DNA of 64,000 bases from Metabacillus kandeliae (GCF_021166585.1 NZ_JAJOZE010000001.1:452062-516061), one strand, 5' to 3'. Shown: positions 8,451-18,149, numbered from the stretch's first letter. Notes: generated by a model from the sequence alone, not told the origin. Numbers and translations: made by a program.

Positions 8451-8975
8451 TTGTTAAAGTATTTTTTGCCAGGTGAATTTGTACAGGATATTTTTGAGAT
8501 TACTCCTGAAAAACTGAAAGAAAGAGATGTTAAGGGTATTATTACTGATTTGGATAATACTCTTGTTGAATGGGACAGGCCGAGTGCCACGCCGAAGCTG
8601 ATCCAATGGTTTAAGATGATGAAAGATAACGGCATTAAAGTGACCATTGTTTCCAATAATGCAGAAAAGCGCGTTAAATTTTTTTCCGACCCTTTAACCA
8701 TTCCGTTTATATACAAAGCAAGGAAACCGATGGGCAGGGCGTTTAGGAAAGCGGTGAGCGATATGGAGCTGACAAAGGATGATGTTGTTGTCATCGGCGA
8801 CCAGCTTCTGACAGATGTTCTCGGCGGAAACAGAAACGGCTTTCACACCATCCTCGTTGTTCCAGTAGCGAAATCAGACGGAGCTATGACGAAAATTAAT
8901 CGTAAAATTGAAAGAAGAATTATGCACATCCTAAAAAGAAGAGGCATGATTCAATGGGAGGAACCTTCAAAGTGA
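8451..8975 (+). CDS. yqeG: YqeG, HAD superfamily (subfamily IIIA) phosphatase
   Basis: A 174-residue HAD hydrolase. DLDNT (Asp33 nucleophile and Asp35) opens the fold, SNNAEKR is motif II with RKPMG following, and GDQLLTDVLGG is motif IV. The start is TTG 8451: GAGGTG at 8438-8443 lies 7 nt upstream, while the longer ATG frame starts inside that site. The N-terminus (M)LKYFLPGEF agrees with B. subtilis YqeG. Substrate unknown. It overlaps yqeH by 4 nt (GTGA) and leads the yqeG-yqeM operon. Confidence 0.88.
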   Translation: MLKYFLPGEFVQDIFEITPEKLKERDVKGIITDLDNTLVEWDRPSATPKLIQWFKMMKDNGIKVTIVSNNAEKRVKFFSDPLTIPFIYKARKPMGRAFRKAVSDMELTKDDVVVIGDQLLTDVLGGNRNGFHTILVVPVAKSDGAMTKINRKIERRIMHILKRRGMIQWEEPSK

Positions 8976-10072
8976 CAGAATTAGTATGCATTGGCTGCGG
9001 AGCAGAAATCCAGTCAGAAAATCCGGCAGAGCCTGGATATGCCCCGCCTGCAGCTTTAAAAAGAGAGCCGATTATTTGCCAAAGATGCTTTCGCTTGAAA
9101 AATTACAATGAAATTCAGGATGTTCCGCTGACAGATGATGATTTTTTAAAAATTCTTCATGGCGTTGGACAGTCTGATTCCCTCATTGTAAAAATTGTGG
9201 ACATTTTTGATTTTAACGGCAGCTGGATTTCCGGCATCCAGCGCTTTGTAGGGAATAATCCGGTTTTGCTTGTTGGAAACAAGGCGGATATTCTCCCCAA
9301 ATCAGTGAAGCATCAAAAACTGATTCAATGGATGAAAAGAGAAGCGAAGGAAAACGGGCTGAAGCCTCTTGATGTGTTTCTTGCGAGCTCTTCCAGAGGA
9401 CAGGGGATCAAGGAATTAACAGAGGCGATTGAACAGTACCGTGAGGGCAGGGACGTATATGTCGTCGGCTGCACAAACGTCGGGAAGTCGACCTTTATCA
9501 ACCGGATCATTAAAGAAGTGAGCGGTGAAAATGATGTCATTACAACTTCTCATTATCCTGGAACAACTCTTGATTTAATCGAGATCCCTCTTGATGACGG
9601 CGCCGCCTTATATGATACGCCGGGAATCATTAATCATCATCAAATGGCCCATTATGTGGAAAAGCAAGATTTGAAGCTTCTTTCCCCGAGGAAAGAAATC
9701 AAACCTGTTGTTTTTCAGCTTAATGAAAACCAGACTTTGTTCTTTGGCGGACTTGCCAGGTTTGATTACATAAGCGGGGGAAGATCCTCTGTTGTATGCT
9801 ATATTCCAAGCGAGCTTTATATTCACCGGACAAAACGGGAAAATGCTGATGAATTTTATGAAAAACATAAAGGGGAACTGCTCCAGCCGCCTCACCTGGA
9901 AAATGCCGAGGATTTTCCTGAACTCGTGCCATTTACATTCACAACAGGTGAAGAAAAAATGGACATCGTATTTTCAGGCATGGGCTGGGTAACAGTTAAT
10001 GAACCTGGCAAAAAAGTGGCCGGGTATGCACCGAAGGGTGTTCATGTAACGATTAGAAAGTCCTTGATTTAA
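8972..10072 (+). CDS. yqeH: YqeH, circularly permuted GTPase for 30S ribosome assembly
   Basis: A 366-residue GTPase needed for 16S rRNA and 30S subunit maturation. An N-terminal zinc finger (CIGC near residue 5 and CQRC near 40) precedes a permuted G domain: G4 NKAD first, then G1 GCTNVGKST, G2 and G3 DTPG. A C-terminal RNA/protein-binding domain follows. GTG 8972 is the start because GGGAGGA at 8956-8962 is 9 nt upstream and the length then equals that recalled for B. subtilis YqeH. Confidence 0.94.
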   Translation: MTELVCIGCGAEIQSENPAEPGYAPPAALKREPIICQRCFRLKNYNEIQDVPLTDDDFLKILHGVGQSDSLIVKIVDIFDFNGSWISGIQRFVGNNPVLLVGNKADILPKSVKHQKLIQWMKREAKENGLKPLDVFLASSSRGQGIKELTEAIEQYREGRDVYVVGCTNVGKSTFINRIIKEVSGENDVITTSHYPGTTLDLIEIPLDDGAALYDTPGIINHHQMAHYVEKQDLKLLSPRKEIKPVVFQLNENQTLFFGGLARFDYISGGRSSVVCYIPSELYIHRTKRENADEFYEKHKGELLQPPHLENAEDFPELVPFTFTTGEEKMDIVFSGMGWVTVNEPGKKVAGYAPKGVHVTIRKSLI

Positions 10073-10103
10073 TACAGCAAGCTTGTAAAGAGGGGGAGCT
10101 AGC

Positions 10104-10946
10104 ATGACGGACTTGTACGGGCTGATCGGCTTCCCTGTGAGCCACTCCATGTCACCGGCAATTCATAATGAAGCATTACAGGATTTGCAGCTGGATGCCC
10201 ATTACCATGCCTTTAAAGTGGAGGAAGGGCAGCTGGAAGCAGCTGTGAATGGCCTGAAAGCCATTGGAATAAAAGGCTTTAATGTAACAGTTCCTTATAA
10301 AGAAGCCATTATTCCTTATTTGGATGAGGTAGAAGAAACAGCATCAGCGATTGGTGCAGTGAATACAGTTGTTCACAGCGAAGGCAGGCTGATTGGATAC
10401 AATACAGATGGAAAAGGGTTTTATTCTTCTCTGAAGCCATTGATGACAAAAAAGCCTGAGGAAGCCAAGATGCTGATTATAGGCGCTGGAGGGGCAGCCA
10501 GGGCTATTTATTTTTCGATGGCAACAGTTGGCTGCCTTGCCATTGATATATGCAACAGGACACCATCCAAGGCTGAAAAGCTAATAGAAGAATGCCCTGC
10601 TAAACCTATAAGCAAAGCCCTGTCTTTGGCACAGGCTGAAGCAGATTTAGCGGGATATGATATGATAATACAAACCACATCGATCGGCATGCACCCAGAT
10701 ACTGATTCTGTTCCGATCAGTCTTGAAAAGGCTGGGACAGATGCAATCGTATGCGATATTGTCTACAATCCGCTGAAAACGGCATTTTTGCAGCAAGCGG
10801 AACAAAAAGGCTGCCGCACGCTGAACGGAGCAGGGATGCTTGCTTATCAGGCAGCCCTTGCGTTTGAATATTGGACAGGCATCCATCCTGATGCAGAAAA
10901 GATGAAAACAACTGTGATTAAAAAACTAGGAGGGTCAATATGCTGA
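10104..10946 (+). CDS. aroE: Shikimate dehydrogenase
   Basis: Reduces 3-dehydroshikimate to shikimate with NADPH in aromatic amino acid synthesis. SHSMSP near residue 15 binds shikimate, NVTVPYK near 60-66 carries the catalytic Lys, and GAGGAARAI near 130 is the dinucleotide-binding loop, followed by the NRTPSKAE adenosine-phosphate site. The 280 residues are full length. AGAGGGGGA precedes the ATG. The 3' end overlaps yqeI by 7 nt. Confidence 0.95.
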   Translation: MTDLYGLIGFPVSHSMSPAIHNEALQDLQLDAHYHAFKVEEGQLEAAVNGLKAIGIKGFNVTVPYKEAIIPYLDEVEETASAIGAVNTVVHSEGRLIGYNTDGKGFYSSLKPLMTKKPEEAKMLIIGAGGAARAIYFSMATVGCLAIDICNRTPSKAEKLIEECPAKPISKALSLAQAEADLAGYDMIIQTTSIGMHPDTDSVPISLEKAGTDAIVCDIVYNPLKTAFLQQAEQKGCRTLNGAGMLAYQAALAFEYWTGIHPDAEKMKTTVIKKLGGSIC

Positions 10947-11233
10947 CCGGTAAACAAAAAAGATTTTTACGATCTGAAGCACACCACTTAAACCCCATTT
11001 TCCAAGTAGGAAAAGGCGGGGTCAATGATAATATGGTCAAACAAATTGAAGAGGTACTGGAAGCAAGAGAGCTGATCAAAATCAGCGTGCTTCAAAATTG
11101 CGAGGAGGACAAAGATACAGTAGCGGAAAAGCTTGCAGGCGGGGCGAAAGCAGAACTCGTTCAGGTAATCGGAAGCACCATTGTCCTCTATAAAGAATCT
11201 AAGGAAAATAAAAAGCTCGACCTTCCGAGATAA
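10940..11233 (+). CDS. yqeI: YhbY/CRM-domain RNA-binding protein
   Basis: A 97-residue single CRM domain protein with the GxxG loop in [10 protein letters not shown] near residue 25. The family associates with pre-50S ribosomal particles. It overlaps aroE and is 14 nt before nadD in a tightly packed operon. Confidence 0.92.
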   Translation: MLTGKQKRFLRSEAHHLNPIFQVGKGGVNDNMVKQIEEVLEARELIKISVLQNCEEDKDTVAEKLAGGAKAELVQVIGSTIVLYKESKENKKLDLPR

Positions 11234-11247
11234 CGGGCGGGATTATC

Positions 11248-11820
11248 ATGAAAAAAATCGGACTATTTGGCGGAACGTTTGATCCTCCTCATTATGGCCA
11301 TTTGCTGATGGCGAATGAAGTAAAGGCGGCGCTCTCTCTAGATGAAATATGGTTTATCCCGAATCGCATTCCGCCGCATAAGCAGGATGAGGAGCATTCA
11401 GGCAGCCATCACCGTATGAATATGCTGAAGCTTGCCATTGAGGGGCACCAGGAGTTTCATACTGAAAAAATTGAATTGGAAAGACAAGGCCCTTCCTTTA
11501 CGTATGATACAATGGTGCTGCTGAAGGAAAGGCATCCCGATAAAAAATTTTACTTCATTATCGGGGCTGATATGATTGAGTATCTTCCAAACTGGCATAT
11601 GATTGATGAGCTGGTATCCATTCTTCAGTTTGTCGGTGTTAAAAGGCATGGGTACAAGACAAAAAGCCCCTATCCGATAATTGAAGTTGAAGCTCCGCAG
11701 TTTGAAGTGTCTTCAACAATGCTCCGGGAGAGGTTCGCTAGCGGATATCCCACAGATTACCTCCTCCCTGAAAAAGTCAAAACCTATATAGAGGAGAAGC
11801 ATCTGTATGGAACGGAATAA
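11248..11820 (+). CDS. nadD: Nicotinate-nucleotide adenylyltransferase
   Basis: Adenylates nicotinate mononucleotide to deamido-NAD. The nucleotidylyltransferase signature [11 protein letters not shown] (HxGH) is at residues 8-18, and the C-terminal SSTMLRER motif binds phosphate. At 190 residues it is full length. It overlaps yqeK by 14 nt. Confidence 0.95.
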   Translation: MKKIGLFGGTFDPPHYGHLLMANEVKAALSLDEIWFIPNRIPPHKQDEEHSGSHHRMNMLKLAIEGHQEFHTEKIELERQGPSFTYDTMVLLKERHPDKKFYFIIGADMIEYLPNWHMIDELVSILQFVGVKRHGYKTKSPYPIIEVEAPQFEVSSTMLRERFASGYPTDYLLPEKVKTYIEEKHLYGTE

Positions 11821-12367
11821 GGCGCTTGCCATTGTGAAAGAGCAGCTGACAGAACACCGGTATTCACATACAATTGGTGTGATGGAAACAGCGATAAAGC
11901 TTTCGGGAATTTTTGGTGCTGATAAGAAAAAAGCAGAAGAAGCAGCTATTTTTCATGATTATGCAAAATTCAGGCCAAAAGAAGAAATGATGGAGATTAT
12001 AAAAGAGCAGAATATGAAAAAAGACCTTCTTTTATACAGCGGGGAACTATGGCATGCACCGGTTGGCGCTTATCTTGTCCAAAAGGAAGCCGGCATAACG
12101 GATCCGGACGTGCTTGAAGCGATCCGCTGCCATACATCCGGTAAACCAGGTATGTCTCTGCTTGACAAGATTATCTTTGTGGCAGACTATATAGAGCCGG
12201 GACGCCATTTTCCAGGTGTGGAAGAGGCAAGAGAGCTTGCTAAGAAGGATATTAACAAGGCAGCAATATTTGCTTTGAAAAATACAATTGCTTTTTTATT
12301 GAAGAAAAACCAGGCGGTTTATCCGGATACGATAAACACCTACAATGATTTGATTTTGAACTCATAG
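11807..12367 (+). CDS. yqeK: HD-domain hydrolase YqeK (diadenosine tetraphosphatase type)
   Basis: A 186-residue HD-domain phosphohydrolase. HRYSHTIGV supplies the first His, FHDYAKF the HD pair, then a His in [17 protein letters not shown], and the final DYIEPGR Asp. YqeK proteins have been shown to hydrolyse Ap4A symmetrically to ADP. The gene starts inside the 3' end of nadD, a conserved pairing. Confidence 0.9.
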   Translation: MERNKALAIVKEQLTEHRYSHTIGVMETAIKLSGIFGADKKKAEEAAIFHDYAKFRPKEEMMEIIKEQNMKKDLLLYSGELWHAPVGAYLVQKEAGITDPDVLEAIRCHTSGKPGMSLLDKIIFVADYIEPGRHFPGVEEARELAKKDINKAAIFALKNTIAFLLKKNQAVYPDTINTYNDLILNS

Positions 12368-12407
12368 CATGTTTATCGTGCAAACAAACAGGAGGAATAA
12401 AATTAGA

Positions 12408-12764
12408 ATGAATGAAAGAGAATTGCTGGAGATAACTGCAAAAGCAGCAGATGATAAAAGAGCCGAAGAAATTACAGTGCTGAATATGAAAGGAATATCG
12501 CTTATAGCGGATTATTTCCTAATTTGCCACGGTAATTCCGACAAGCAGGTACAGGCGATTGCACGGGGAATCAAAGATGCAGCAGATGAACAAGGCATTG
12601 AAGTCAAGAGAATGGAAGGCTTCGATGAAGCAAGATGGATTCTGGTCGATCTTGGCGATGTTGTGGCCCACGTATTCCATAAAGATGAGCGCGGCTATTA
12701 TAAACTTGAAAAGCTTTGGGGAGATGCTCCTCAGGAGGATTACGCGAGCGGGTTCAGCCAATGA
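12408..12764 (+). CDS. rsfS: Ribosomal silencing factor RsfS
   Basis: A 118-residue RsfS/YbeB/Iojap protein that binds uL14 on the 50S subunit and blocks subunit joining when nutrients are scarce. VLNMKGISLIADYF, CHGNSDKQVQAIA and the C-terminal VAHVFHKDERGYYKLEKLW are family hallmarks. ATG 12408 gives the recalled length; AGGAGG at 12390-12395 is 12 nt away, slightly long, so a near-cognate upstream start cannot be excluded. It overlaps yqeM by 4 nt. Confidence 0.92.
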   Translation: MNERELLEITAKAADDKRAEEITVLNMKGISLIADYFLICHGNSDKQVQAIARGIKDAADEQGIEVKRMEGFDEARWILVDLGDVVAHVFHKDERGYYKLEKLWGDAPQEDYASGFSQ

Positions 12765-13516
12765 TTTACACCGGCTTCGCTTCTGTCTATGATGCTCTGA
12801 TGATAGAAGCTCCTTATGACAGCTGGAGTGAATACCTGATTAAAAGCATGCAGGAGTATGGGAGCGGAGGAATTTCGCTGCTTGACTCCGGCTGCGGCAC
12901 AGGTGAAATTTCGGCCCGTCTGAAAAAAGCCGGGTTTGATGTAACAGGCATAGACATCAGCGAAGAGATGCTGGCAGTTGCTCAGCAAAAGTCCGCTGAA
13001 GAAGGCCTTCGCATTCCTTTTTATCAGATGGATATGAGAAAGCTGGAAGGCTTTGAAGAGCCGTTTGACGCGATTTTGATCTGCTGTGATTCTCTAAATT
13101 ATTTAACAAGTGAAGAAGATGTGAAAGAAGCATTCCGTCAGGCGTCAAACAACCTGAAGGAGAACGGGCTGCTTATTTTTGACGTTCATTCCCCGTACAA
13201 AATGGAGGAAATTTTTAAAGGCGCCACCTTTGCAGAAGCGGAAGAAGAAGCAAGCTATATTTGGAACTGCTTTGAAGGAGAGGCTCCTCTTTCTGTAGAG
13301 CATGAACTGACGTTTTTCATTCAGGAACAGGACGGCCGTTACAGCCGCTTTGACGAGCTTCATCAGCAGCGGACGTTTACACAGCAAAAATATGCTGAAA
13401 TGCTTTCGGAGGCAGGCTTTGAAACAGCCGCCGTCCATGCTGATTTTACAATGGAATCTCCTCATCCGGAATCAGAAAGAATCTTTTTTATTGCCAAGAA
13501 AAACAACCCGGCTTAA
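12761..13516 (+). CDS. yqeM: YqeM, class I SAM-dependent methyltransferase
   Basis: A 251-residue methyltransferase with SAM motif LLDSGCGTGEIS near residue 40, an acidic VTGIDISEEML and a post-motif DAILICCDSLNYL. It starts at the ATG of an ATGA overlap with the rsfS stop; no separate strong ribosome site is visible, so it is likely translationally coupled. It ends the operon, with its stop inside the terminator stem. Substrate unknown. Confidence 0.87.
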   Translation: MIYTGFASVYDALMIEAPYDSWSEYLIKSMQEYGSGGISLLDSGCGTGEISARLKKAGFDVTGIDISEEMLAVAQQKSAEEGLRIPFYQMDMRKLEGFEEPFDAILICCDSLNYLTSEEDVKEAFRQASNNLKENGLLIFDVHSPYKMEEIFKGATFAEAEEEASYIWNCFEGEAPLSVEHELTFFIQEQDGRYSRFDELHQQRTFTQQKYAEMLSEAGFETAAVHADFTMESPHPESERIFFIAKKNNPA

Positions 13517-13534
13517 AAGCTGGGTTGTTTTTTT
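13501..13534 (+). terminator. Terminator of the yqeG-yqeM operon
   Basis: AAACAACCCGGCT (13501-13513) pairs with AGCTGGGTTGTTT (13518-13530), followed by T residues. Confidence 0.9.
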
Positions 13535-13572
13535 GAAATGAAAGAAGGAATGTGCCCCATTGTGTCGAATTC

Positions 13573-14403
13573 CTACAAAGTCTCTTTACTGAACTGTTCC
13601 TCAATTTCATGAATGTCTTCGTAATACTTCGCATGTGTGCTCTGGAAAAGATGTTCAAACATTTTTCCTGTTTCCTTTTCCAAAACTTTAATCCCTTCTC
13701 CTGTGATTCCGCCTTTTACGCATACTTTTGCCTGGAGAGCAGGCAGCGTAAACCTTTCGCTTTCAAGCAGATTTCCCATTCCAATCAGCATTTCACTGGC
13801 AAGAAGCACAGCGGTCTCTTTGTCAATTTTTGTTTCGCTTACCGCCGCTTCGATGAAGCGCTGGAGCAGGTAACTGAAAAAAGCAGGTCCGCAGCTGACA
13901 ATGTCAGAGGCAATTCTTGTGATTTCTTCTTTAATAGGGACTGGTTTGGATATCATTTCAAACAGCGCTTGAATGGTTACGCGCGTATTCAGTGTACATC
14001 TCTCTCCATAAGTAACTAGAGATACTCCTGAAAGAGCCCTGTTCGTTATGCTCGGAATCGCCCGGACAGCCTGGCAATCAGCACTGCTCTCCAGCTGGCT
14101 GACAGAGATCGGGCTTGTGATGGAGACCAAAATTTTATCATCAGTAAGCAGTGAAGAGACATTACTTATCAGGGGGTGAATATCCAATGGTTTCACGCAA
14201 ATAAAAATAAGGTCGCATGATTGAATAACTTCTGCTGCGCTTTCCTCCACCCGGATGCCGGGATATAGTCTTTTAATTGCTTCAGCTTTTTCCTTCGTTC
14301 GGTTGGTGATGCGGATGGAAGAGGGACTGAGAGCACCTGCTTCAATGAATGCTTCGATTAAAATCCTTCCCATATTTCCTGTTCCGATGAACCCTGTTTT
14401 CAA
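13573..14403 (-). CDS. comER: ComER, pyrroline-5-carboxylate reductase family protein
   Basis: A 276-residue NAD(P)-binding protein related to ProC. GFIGTGNMG at the N-terminus is the dinucleotide loop, and the C-terminal dimerisation domain has CVKGGITGEGIKVLE. It diverges from comEA, as in B. subtilis, where it is not required for DNA uptake. The TTG at 14403 is chosen as start: AGGAGG lies 9 nt upstream, while the upstream GTG (14409) is only 3 nt from it, and the (M)KTGFIG start suits the family. Catalytic activity as a proline enzyme is unproven. Confidence 0.88.
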   Translation of the reverse strand: MKTGFIGTGNMGRILIEAFIEAGALSPSSIRITNRTKEKAEAIKRLYPGIRVEESAAEVIQSCDLIFICVKPLDIHPLISNVSSLLTDDKILVSITSPISVSQLESSADCQAVRAIPSITNRALSGVSLVTYGERCTLNTRVTIQALFEMISKPVPIKEEITRIASDIVSCGPAFFSYLLQRFIEAAVSETKIDKETAVLLASEMLIGMGNLLESERFTLPALQAKVCVKGGITGEGIKVLEKETGKMFEHLFQSTHAKYYEDIHEIEEQFSKETL

Positions 14404-14491
14404 CGGCACTTCCCTCCTTTAAATAACAATTCTATCTCATAAAAGTTATGTGCATTTTTCACAATTATGACCTATGAAAGGGGAACAGAGC

Positions 14492-15118
14492 TTGGAAAAT
14501 CTCATCAAATACAAATGGCATCTCATCGCAGTGGGTGCGGTTCTTGCCGCATTTCTCTTTTTTCAGTATGGATTGCCCGGCAAGGAAGAAAAAAAGGAGC
14601 CTGCTGCAGCTGAAGAATCCTTTGAATTTGCCTCTACAGAGCATAAAAGCCCAAAGCCTCCTGAATCAGCTTCAATGAATGTAGTAATTGATATAAAAGG
14701 TTCTGTAAAAGCGCCAGGGGTATACAGCCTGAAAAAAGGCAGCAGGGTGAATGATGCGGTCCGAAAGGCTGGCGGAATGACGATAGCAGCAGATAAAAAA
14801 GCAGTAAATCTGGCATCAGTTCTGCAGGACGGCACAGTTATATATGTTCCGGAAAAAGGGGAAGAAGGAGCCGCTCTGCCTCAATCAGGAAATAGCGGAA
14901 CTACTCCGGCAGGCAGCGGGGAGACTCTGGTGAATCTGAATAGTGCTGATGAGGAGCAGCTGCAGACGCTTACGGGGATCGGACCTTCCAAAGCTGCCGC
15001 CATCATTGGCTACCGTGAGGAAAAGGGCAGTTTTCAGAAAATAGAAGATCTTAAAGAAGTAACAGGCATAGGGGAAAAAACTTTTGAAAAACTGAAAGAG
15101 GAAATTACCGTGAATTAA
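14492..15118 (+). CDS. comEA: ComEA, membrane-anchored DNA receptor for transformation
   Basis: A 208-residue protein with one N-terminal membrane helix (about residues 8-24), a flexible linker, a SLBB-type domain (IDIKGSVKAPGVY...), a second Gly/Ser-rich linker and C-terminal tandem helix-hairpin-helix motifs (LTGIGPSKAAAIIGYRE, VTGIGEKTFEKLK) that bind dsDNA. It delivers captured DNA to the ComEC channel. TTG 14492 is chosen because the AAAGGGGA site lies 7 nt upstream; an ATG at 14474 lacks a ribosome site. No clean ComK box was seen upstream. Confidence 0.93.
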   Translation: MENLIKYKWHLIAVGAVLAAFLFFQYGLPGKEEKKEPAAAEESFEFASTEHKSPKPPESASMNVVIDIKGSVKAPGVYSLKKGSRVNDAVRKAGGMTIAADKKAVNLASVLQDGTVIYVPEKGEEGAALPQSGNSGTTPAGSGETLVNLNSADEEQLQTLTGIGPSKAAAIIGYREEKGSFQKIEDLKEVTGIGEKTFEKLKEEITVN

Positions 15119-15121
15119 CCT

Positions 15122-15151
15122 TTGACGGAGCCCGGCAATAATCGCTAGACT
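15122..15151 (+). promoter_or_regulatory. Candidate sigma-A promoter upstream of comEB
   Basis: TTGACG (15122-15127) and TAGACT (15146-15151) with an 18-bp spacer, between the comEA stop and comEB. Confidence 0.4.
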
Positions 15152-15187
15152 AAAGAGAGGGAGAATGAAAAGAGGGGGAAAAAGACG

Positions 15188-15754
15188 TTGAACAGGATTT
15201 CATGGAATCAATACTATATGGCTCAGAGCCATTTGCTGGCGCTCAGAAGCACATGCACAAGACTTGAAGTAGGCGCAACAATTGTAAGGGATAAACGCAT
15301 CATTGCAGGGGGGTATAACGGCTCCATCGCAGGAGGAGTCCATTGTATTGATGAAGGCTGCTATGTCATTGACAATCATTGTGTCCGCACGATCCATGCC
15401 GAAATGAACGCGCTTCTTCAATGCGCGAAATTCGGAGCTCCGACAGACGGAGCGGAAATTTATGTGACTCATTTTCCTTGCCTGCAGTGCTGCAAAGCGA
15501 TCATTCAGGCAGGCATCAAATGTGTGTATTATGCGATGGATTACAAAAATCATCCGTATGCCCTCGAGCTTTTCGAGCAGGCAGGAGTCAAAGTGGAGCA
15601 TGTACCGCTTCAGGAGGAAATTCTGGACAGAAATATTCAGGAGAAATTCCAATTTGTGACGAACCTGCTGGAGCGAATTTCTAAAACGGATGACAGCTGT
15701 GACATCGAAGAATTGTACGGCGCAGCCGAAAAGCTGTTTATCGGTAAAAAATAA
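15188..15754 (+). CDS. comEB: ComEB, dCMP deaminase family protein
   Basis: A 188-residue zinc deaminase. HAEMNALLQ supplies the zinc His and catalytic Glu, and PCLQCCKAI the two zinc Cys. In B. subtilis it is encoded with comEA and comEC and deaminates dCMP to dUMP, but is dispensable for transformation. The start is TTG 15188 after AGAGGGGG. Confidence 0.92.
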   Translation: MNRISWNQYYMAQSHLLALRSTCTRLEVGATIVRDKRIIAGGYNGSIAGGVHCIDEGCYVIDNHCVRTIHAEMNALLQCAKFGAPTDGAEIYVTHFPCLQCCKAIIQAGIKCVYYAMDYKNHPYALELFEQAGVKVEHVPLQEEILDRNIQEKFQFVTNLLERISKTDDSCDIEELYGAAEKLFIGKK

Positions 15755-15794
15755 ATAGGCAAAAGGCCAGCCTAAAGAAGGGGGCTTGCTTTGT

Positions 15795-18122
15795 TTGAAA
15801 GCCGTATACTTTGCTGCGGCTGCCTGCTTTGGCACAGTCTATGCGATTTATCCATCCGTTTTCGGCGCGGTGCTTATGCTGCTGCTGATTGGGTGGACAT
15901 GCTTGAGGAAACAAGTCACGGCTGCACTGCTTGTCGTTTCCGGCTTTATGATTTTTTTCTGCTGGGCCGACTTTTATGAAGAAAACAATAAAACAAAGCT
16001 GACACAGGGAGAAATTCAATTCAGAGGGGTTCTTAAAGACGAACCGGCCGTTGACGGGGATGCGGTAAAAGTCCGGGTGATTCACAGCAGCGGCGAGGTT
16101 TTGGCAATGACTTATAACGCGGAAAATCAAGCTGACAGGGACCGGTGGAAGACTCTTTATGGCGGGACAGGCTGCACATTTAAAGGGGTGCTCCAAATGC
16201 CGAAGCATGCCGTCAATCCAGATGGATTTGATTACAGCGAGTATTTAAGCCATTATAGGATCCATTGGGTTTTTAAAGCAGCTGAAGCAGCTGGCTGTTC
16301 TGAAAAGAAAGGGCTCCTTTCCGTTTTGCATCACCTTCGAATGATGGGCAGCAGCCGGGTGCAGGAACTTTTTCCCGACTCGTCCAGCGGACTTGTGCAG
16401 GCGCTGCTGTTCGGGGAAAGAACACAGATGGATGAAGATCTCCTGGAATCCTATCAGAGCCTTGGAACCATCCATCTTCTTGCCATCTCCGGCATGCAGG
16501 TAGGGCTGCTTGCAGCTTTTTTATGGACCGTCTTTTTGCGGCTTGGTTTGACTCATGAAAAGGCGAGGCTCTTTCTTTTGATCATTTTGCCCTCATACGG
16601 CGTACTTACCGGTGAATCAGAATCTGTTATGAGAGCTGTATATATGGCCGAACTTCTTTTGCTCTTCAAGATCTTCCGCATACCCGCACATCCCATGCAC
16701 ATCCTCATCGGAACACTGCTTTTTATGCTTCTCACCAATCCTCTTCAGCTGTTCCAGCCAGGATTTCAGCTTACCTTTTTAGTTACCGCTGCACTCATTC
16801 TCAGCTCGCCTGTTCTTCAGGCGCTCGGCATGATGAAAAAAGCATTCCTCATTTCCATCATTTCGCAGGCAAGCTCGCTCCCCGTCATTTACTATTCTTT
16901 TTATGCGCTGTCTCTCGGCAGCTTTGCTGTAAATCTCATCTATGTTCCTCTTTTTTCTTTCATCATTTTCCCTTTGTCAATGGCAGCCTTTCTTCTATCA
17001 TTTCTTCAGTGGGGCTTAGCTGATTTTACTGCTTCATTCTTCAGCAGAATCATTCTGTCGCTCGATAAAATGACACTTTATCTCGCTTCCAGGGATCCCT
17101 TTATGCTCGTGCTTGGAAAGCCCGGAACATTGCTTGAAGCAATGACGGCAGGCTGTGTCATATTTCTCCTCGCTTCATTCGAGATGCCTCTTAAAGGCAT
17201 GAAAAAGCTGCTGCCTTATGTTCTTCTCGGATCATTGCTTATTCTCAAGCTCTGTCAGCCATACCTGTCTCCTTCTGGAAAGATAACCTTTATTGATATC
17301 GGGCAGGGTGATTCGATTCTGATTGAGCTGCCATGGCGAAAAGGCGTCTTTTTGATTGATACGGGAGGAAGGGCAGTTTTTGGAAAAAAGGAGCAGTGGA
17401 GAGAACGAAAAAATACGTTTTCCCTTGCCAAAGATGTGACGATGCCGCTCTTGAGATCAAAAGGGATCACAAAGCTGAATGGGCTGTTTCTCACGCATGG
17501 AGATATGGACCATACCGGTGAAGCAGAGGCGCTGATGGAGAACATGAGCATTGAAAAGCTGTATATTCCAAAAGGCTTTATAAAAGATGAAAGCGATCGG
17601 GATATTATTCAAAAAGCTGAGGAAATGAAAATGGAAATAATAGCACTGCAGGATGGCGATAAGCTTAATCTGGGAGAGCAGCCGTTTTATGTCTTATCAC
17701 CTGGTGAAAAAGCAGAAACCAAAAATGACGGCTCTCTCGTTCTTTATACAGTAATTGGCGGAAAATCATGGCTTTTTACAGGCGACCTTGAGAAACTTGG
17801 TGAACAAAAGCTCCTTCAGCATTATCCAGAGCTGCATGCCGATTACTTGAAGGCTGGCCATCATGGGAGCAAAGGTTCCAGCTCAGAGGAATTCCTGGAT
17901 AGACTCAGACCTGAAGCTGCCATCATTTCAGCGGGTGAAAACAACCGCTATCATCATCCGCATACAGAAACGCTGAAGCGTTTGGAAGATCGCAGCATAA
18001 AAGTGTACCGGACAGATAAAATGGGCGCAATACAATACCAGTTCACCGGAAAGGACGGAACCTTTGCCGTGCACCCTCCATATGATGAAGTATCAAGGAA
18101 AGACAGCACTAAGGCAGATTAA
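15795..18122 (+). CDS. comEC: ComEC, DNA uptake channel protein
   Basis: A 775-residue polytopic protein that moves single-stranded DNA across the membrane. N-terminal helices and an OB-like extracellular region (residues about 75-165) are followed by the Competence-domain helices (about 215-500). A C-terminal metallo-beta-lactamase-like domain has DIGQGDSILIELP, LTHGDMDHTGE, a GHHGSKGSSS segment and SAGENNRYHHPH. Intact zinc-ligand-like residues fit the proposed nuclease role. TTG 15795 is preferred: GAAGGGGG is 10 nt upstream, whereas TTG 15786 is almost inside it. Confidence 0.94.
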   Translation: MKAVYFAAAACFGTVYAIYPSVFGAVLMLLLIGWTCLRKQVTAALLVVSGFMIFFCWADFYEENNKTKLTQGEIQFRGVLKDEPAVDGDAVKVRVIHSSGEVLAMTYNAENQADRDRWKTLYGGTGCTFKGVLQMPKHAVNPDGFDYSEYLSHYRIHWVFKAAEAAGCSEKKGLLSVLHHLRMMGSSRVQELFPDSSSGLVQALLFGERTQMDEDLLESYQSLGTIHLLAISGMQVGLLAAFLWTVFLRLGLTHEKARLFLLIILPSYGVLTGESESVMRAVYMAELLLLFKIFRIPAHPMHILIGTLLFMLLTNPLQLFQPGFQLTFLVTAALILSSPVLQALGMMKKAFLISIISQASSLPVIYYSFYALSLGSFAVNLIYVPLFSFIIFPLSMAAFLLSFLQWGLADFTASFFSRIILSLDKMTLYLASRDPFMLVLGKPGTLLEAMTAGCVIFLLASFEMPLKGMKKLLPYVLLGSLLILKLCQPYLSPSGKITFIDIGQGDSILIELPWRKGVFLIDTGGRAVFGKKEQWRERKNTFSLAKDVTMPLLRSKGITKLNGLFLTHGDMDHTGEAEALMENMSIEKLYIPKGFIKDESDRDIIQKAEEMKMEIIALQDGDKLNLGEQPFYVLSPGEKAETKNDGSLVLYTVIGGKSWLFTGDLEKLGEQKLLQHYPELHADYLKAGHHGSKGSSSEEFLDRLRPEAAIISAGENNRYHHPHTETLKRLEDRSIKVYRTDKMGAIQYQFTGKDGTFAVHPPYDEVSRKDSTKAD

Positions 18123-18130
18123 AAATAAAA

Positions 18131-18149
18131 AAAGACTGCATCTGCAGTC
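18131..18149 (-). terminator. Hairpin, likely terminator for yqzM
   Basis: GACTGCA (18134-18140) pairs with TGCAGTC (18143-18149). A-rich sequence on the left becomes a T-run on the minus strand. No T-run exists in the plus direction, so it probably serves the reverse transcript. Confidence 0.55.

Noticed and set aside
14404-14473. ComK boxes in the comER-comEA spacer
   Set aside because: AAAA and TTTT runs are present but not with the expected 5-bp spacing and paired arrangement.
15200-15835. Reverse-strand frame of 211 codons opposite comEB
   Set aside because: Shadow of a conserved deaminase gene; no ribosome site or family resemblance.
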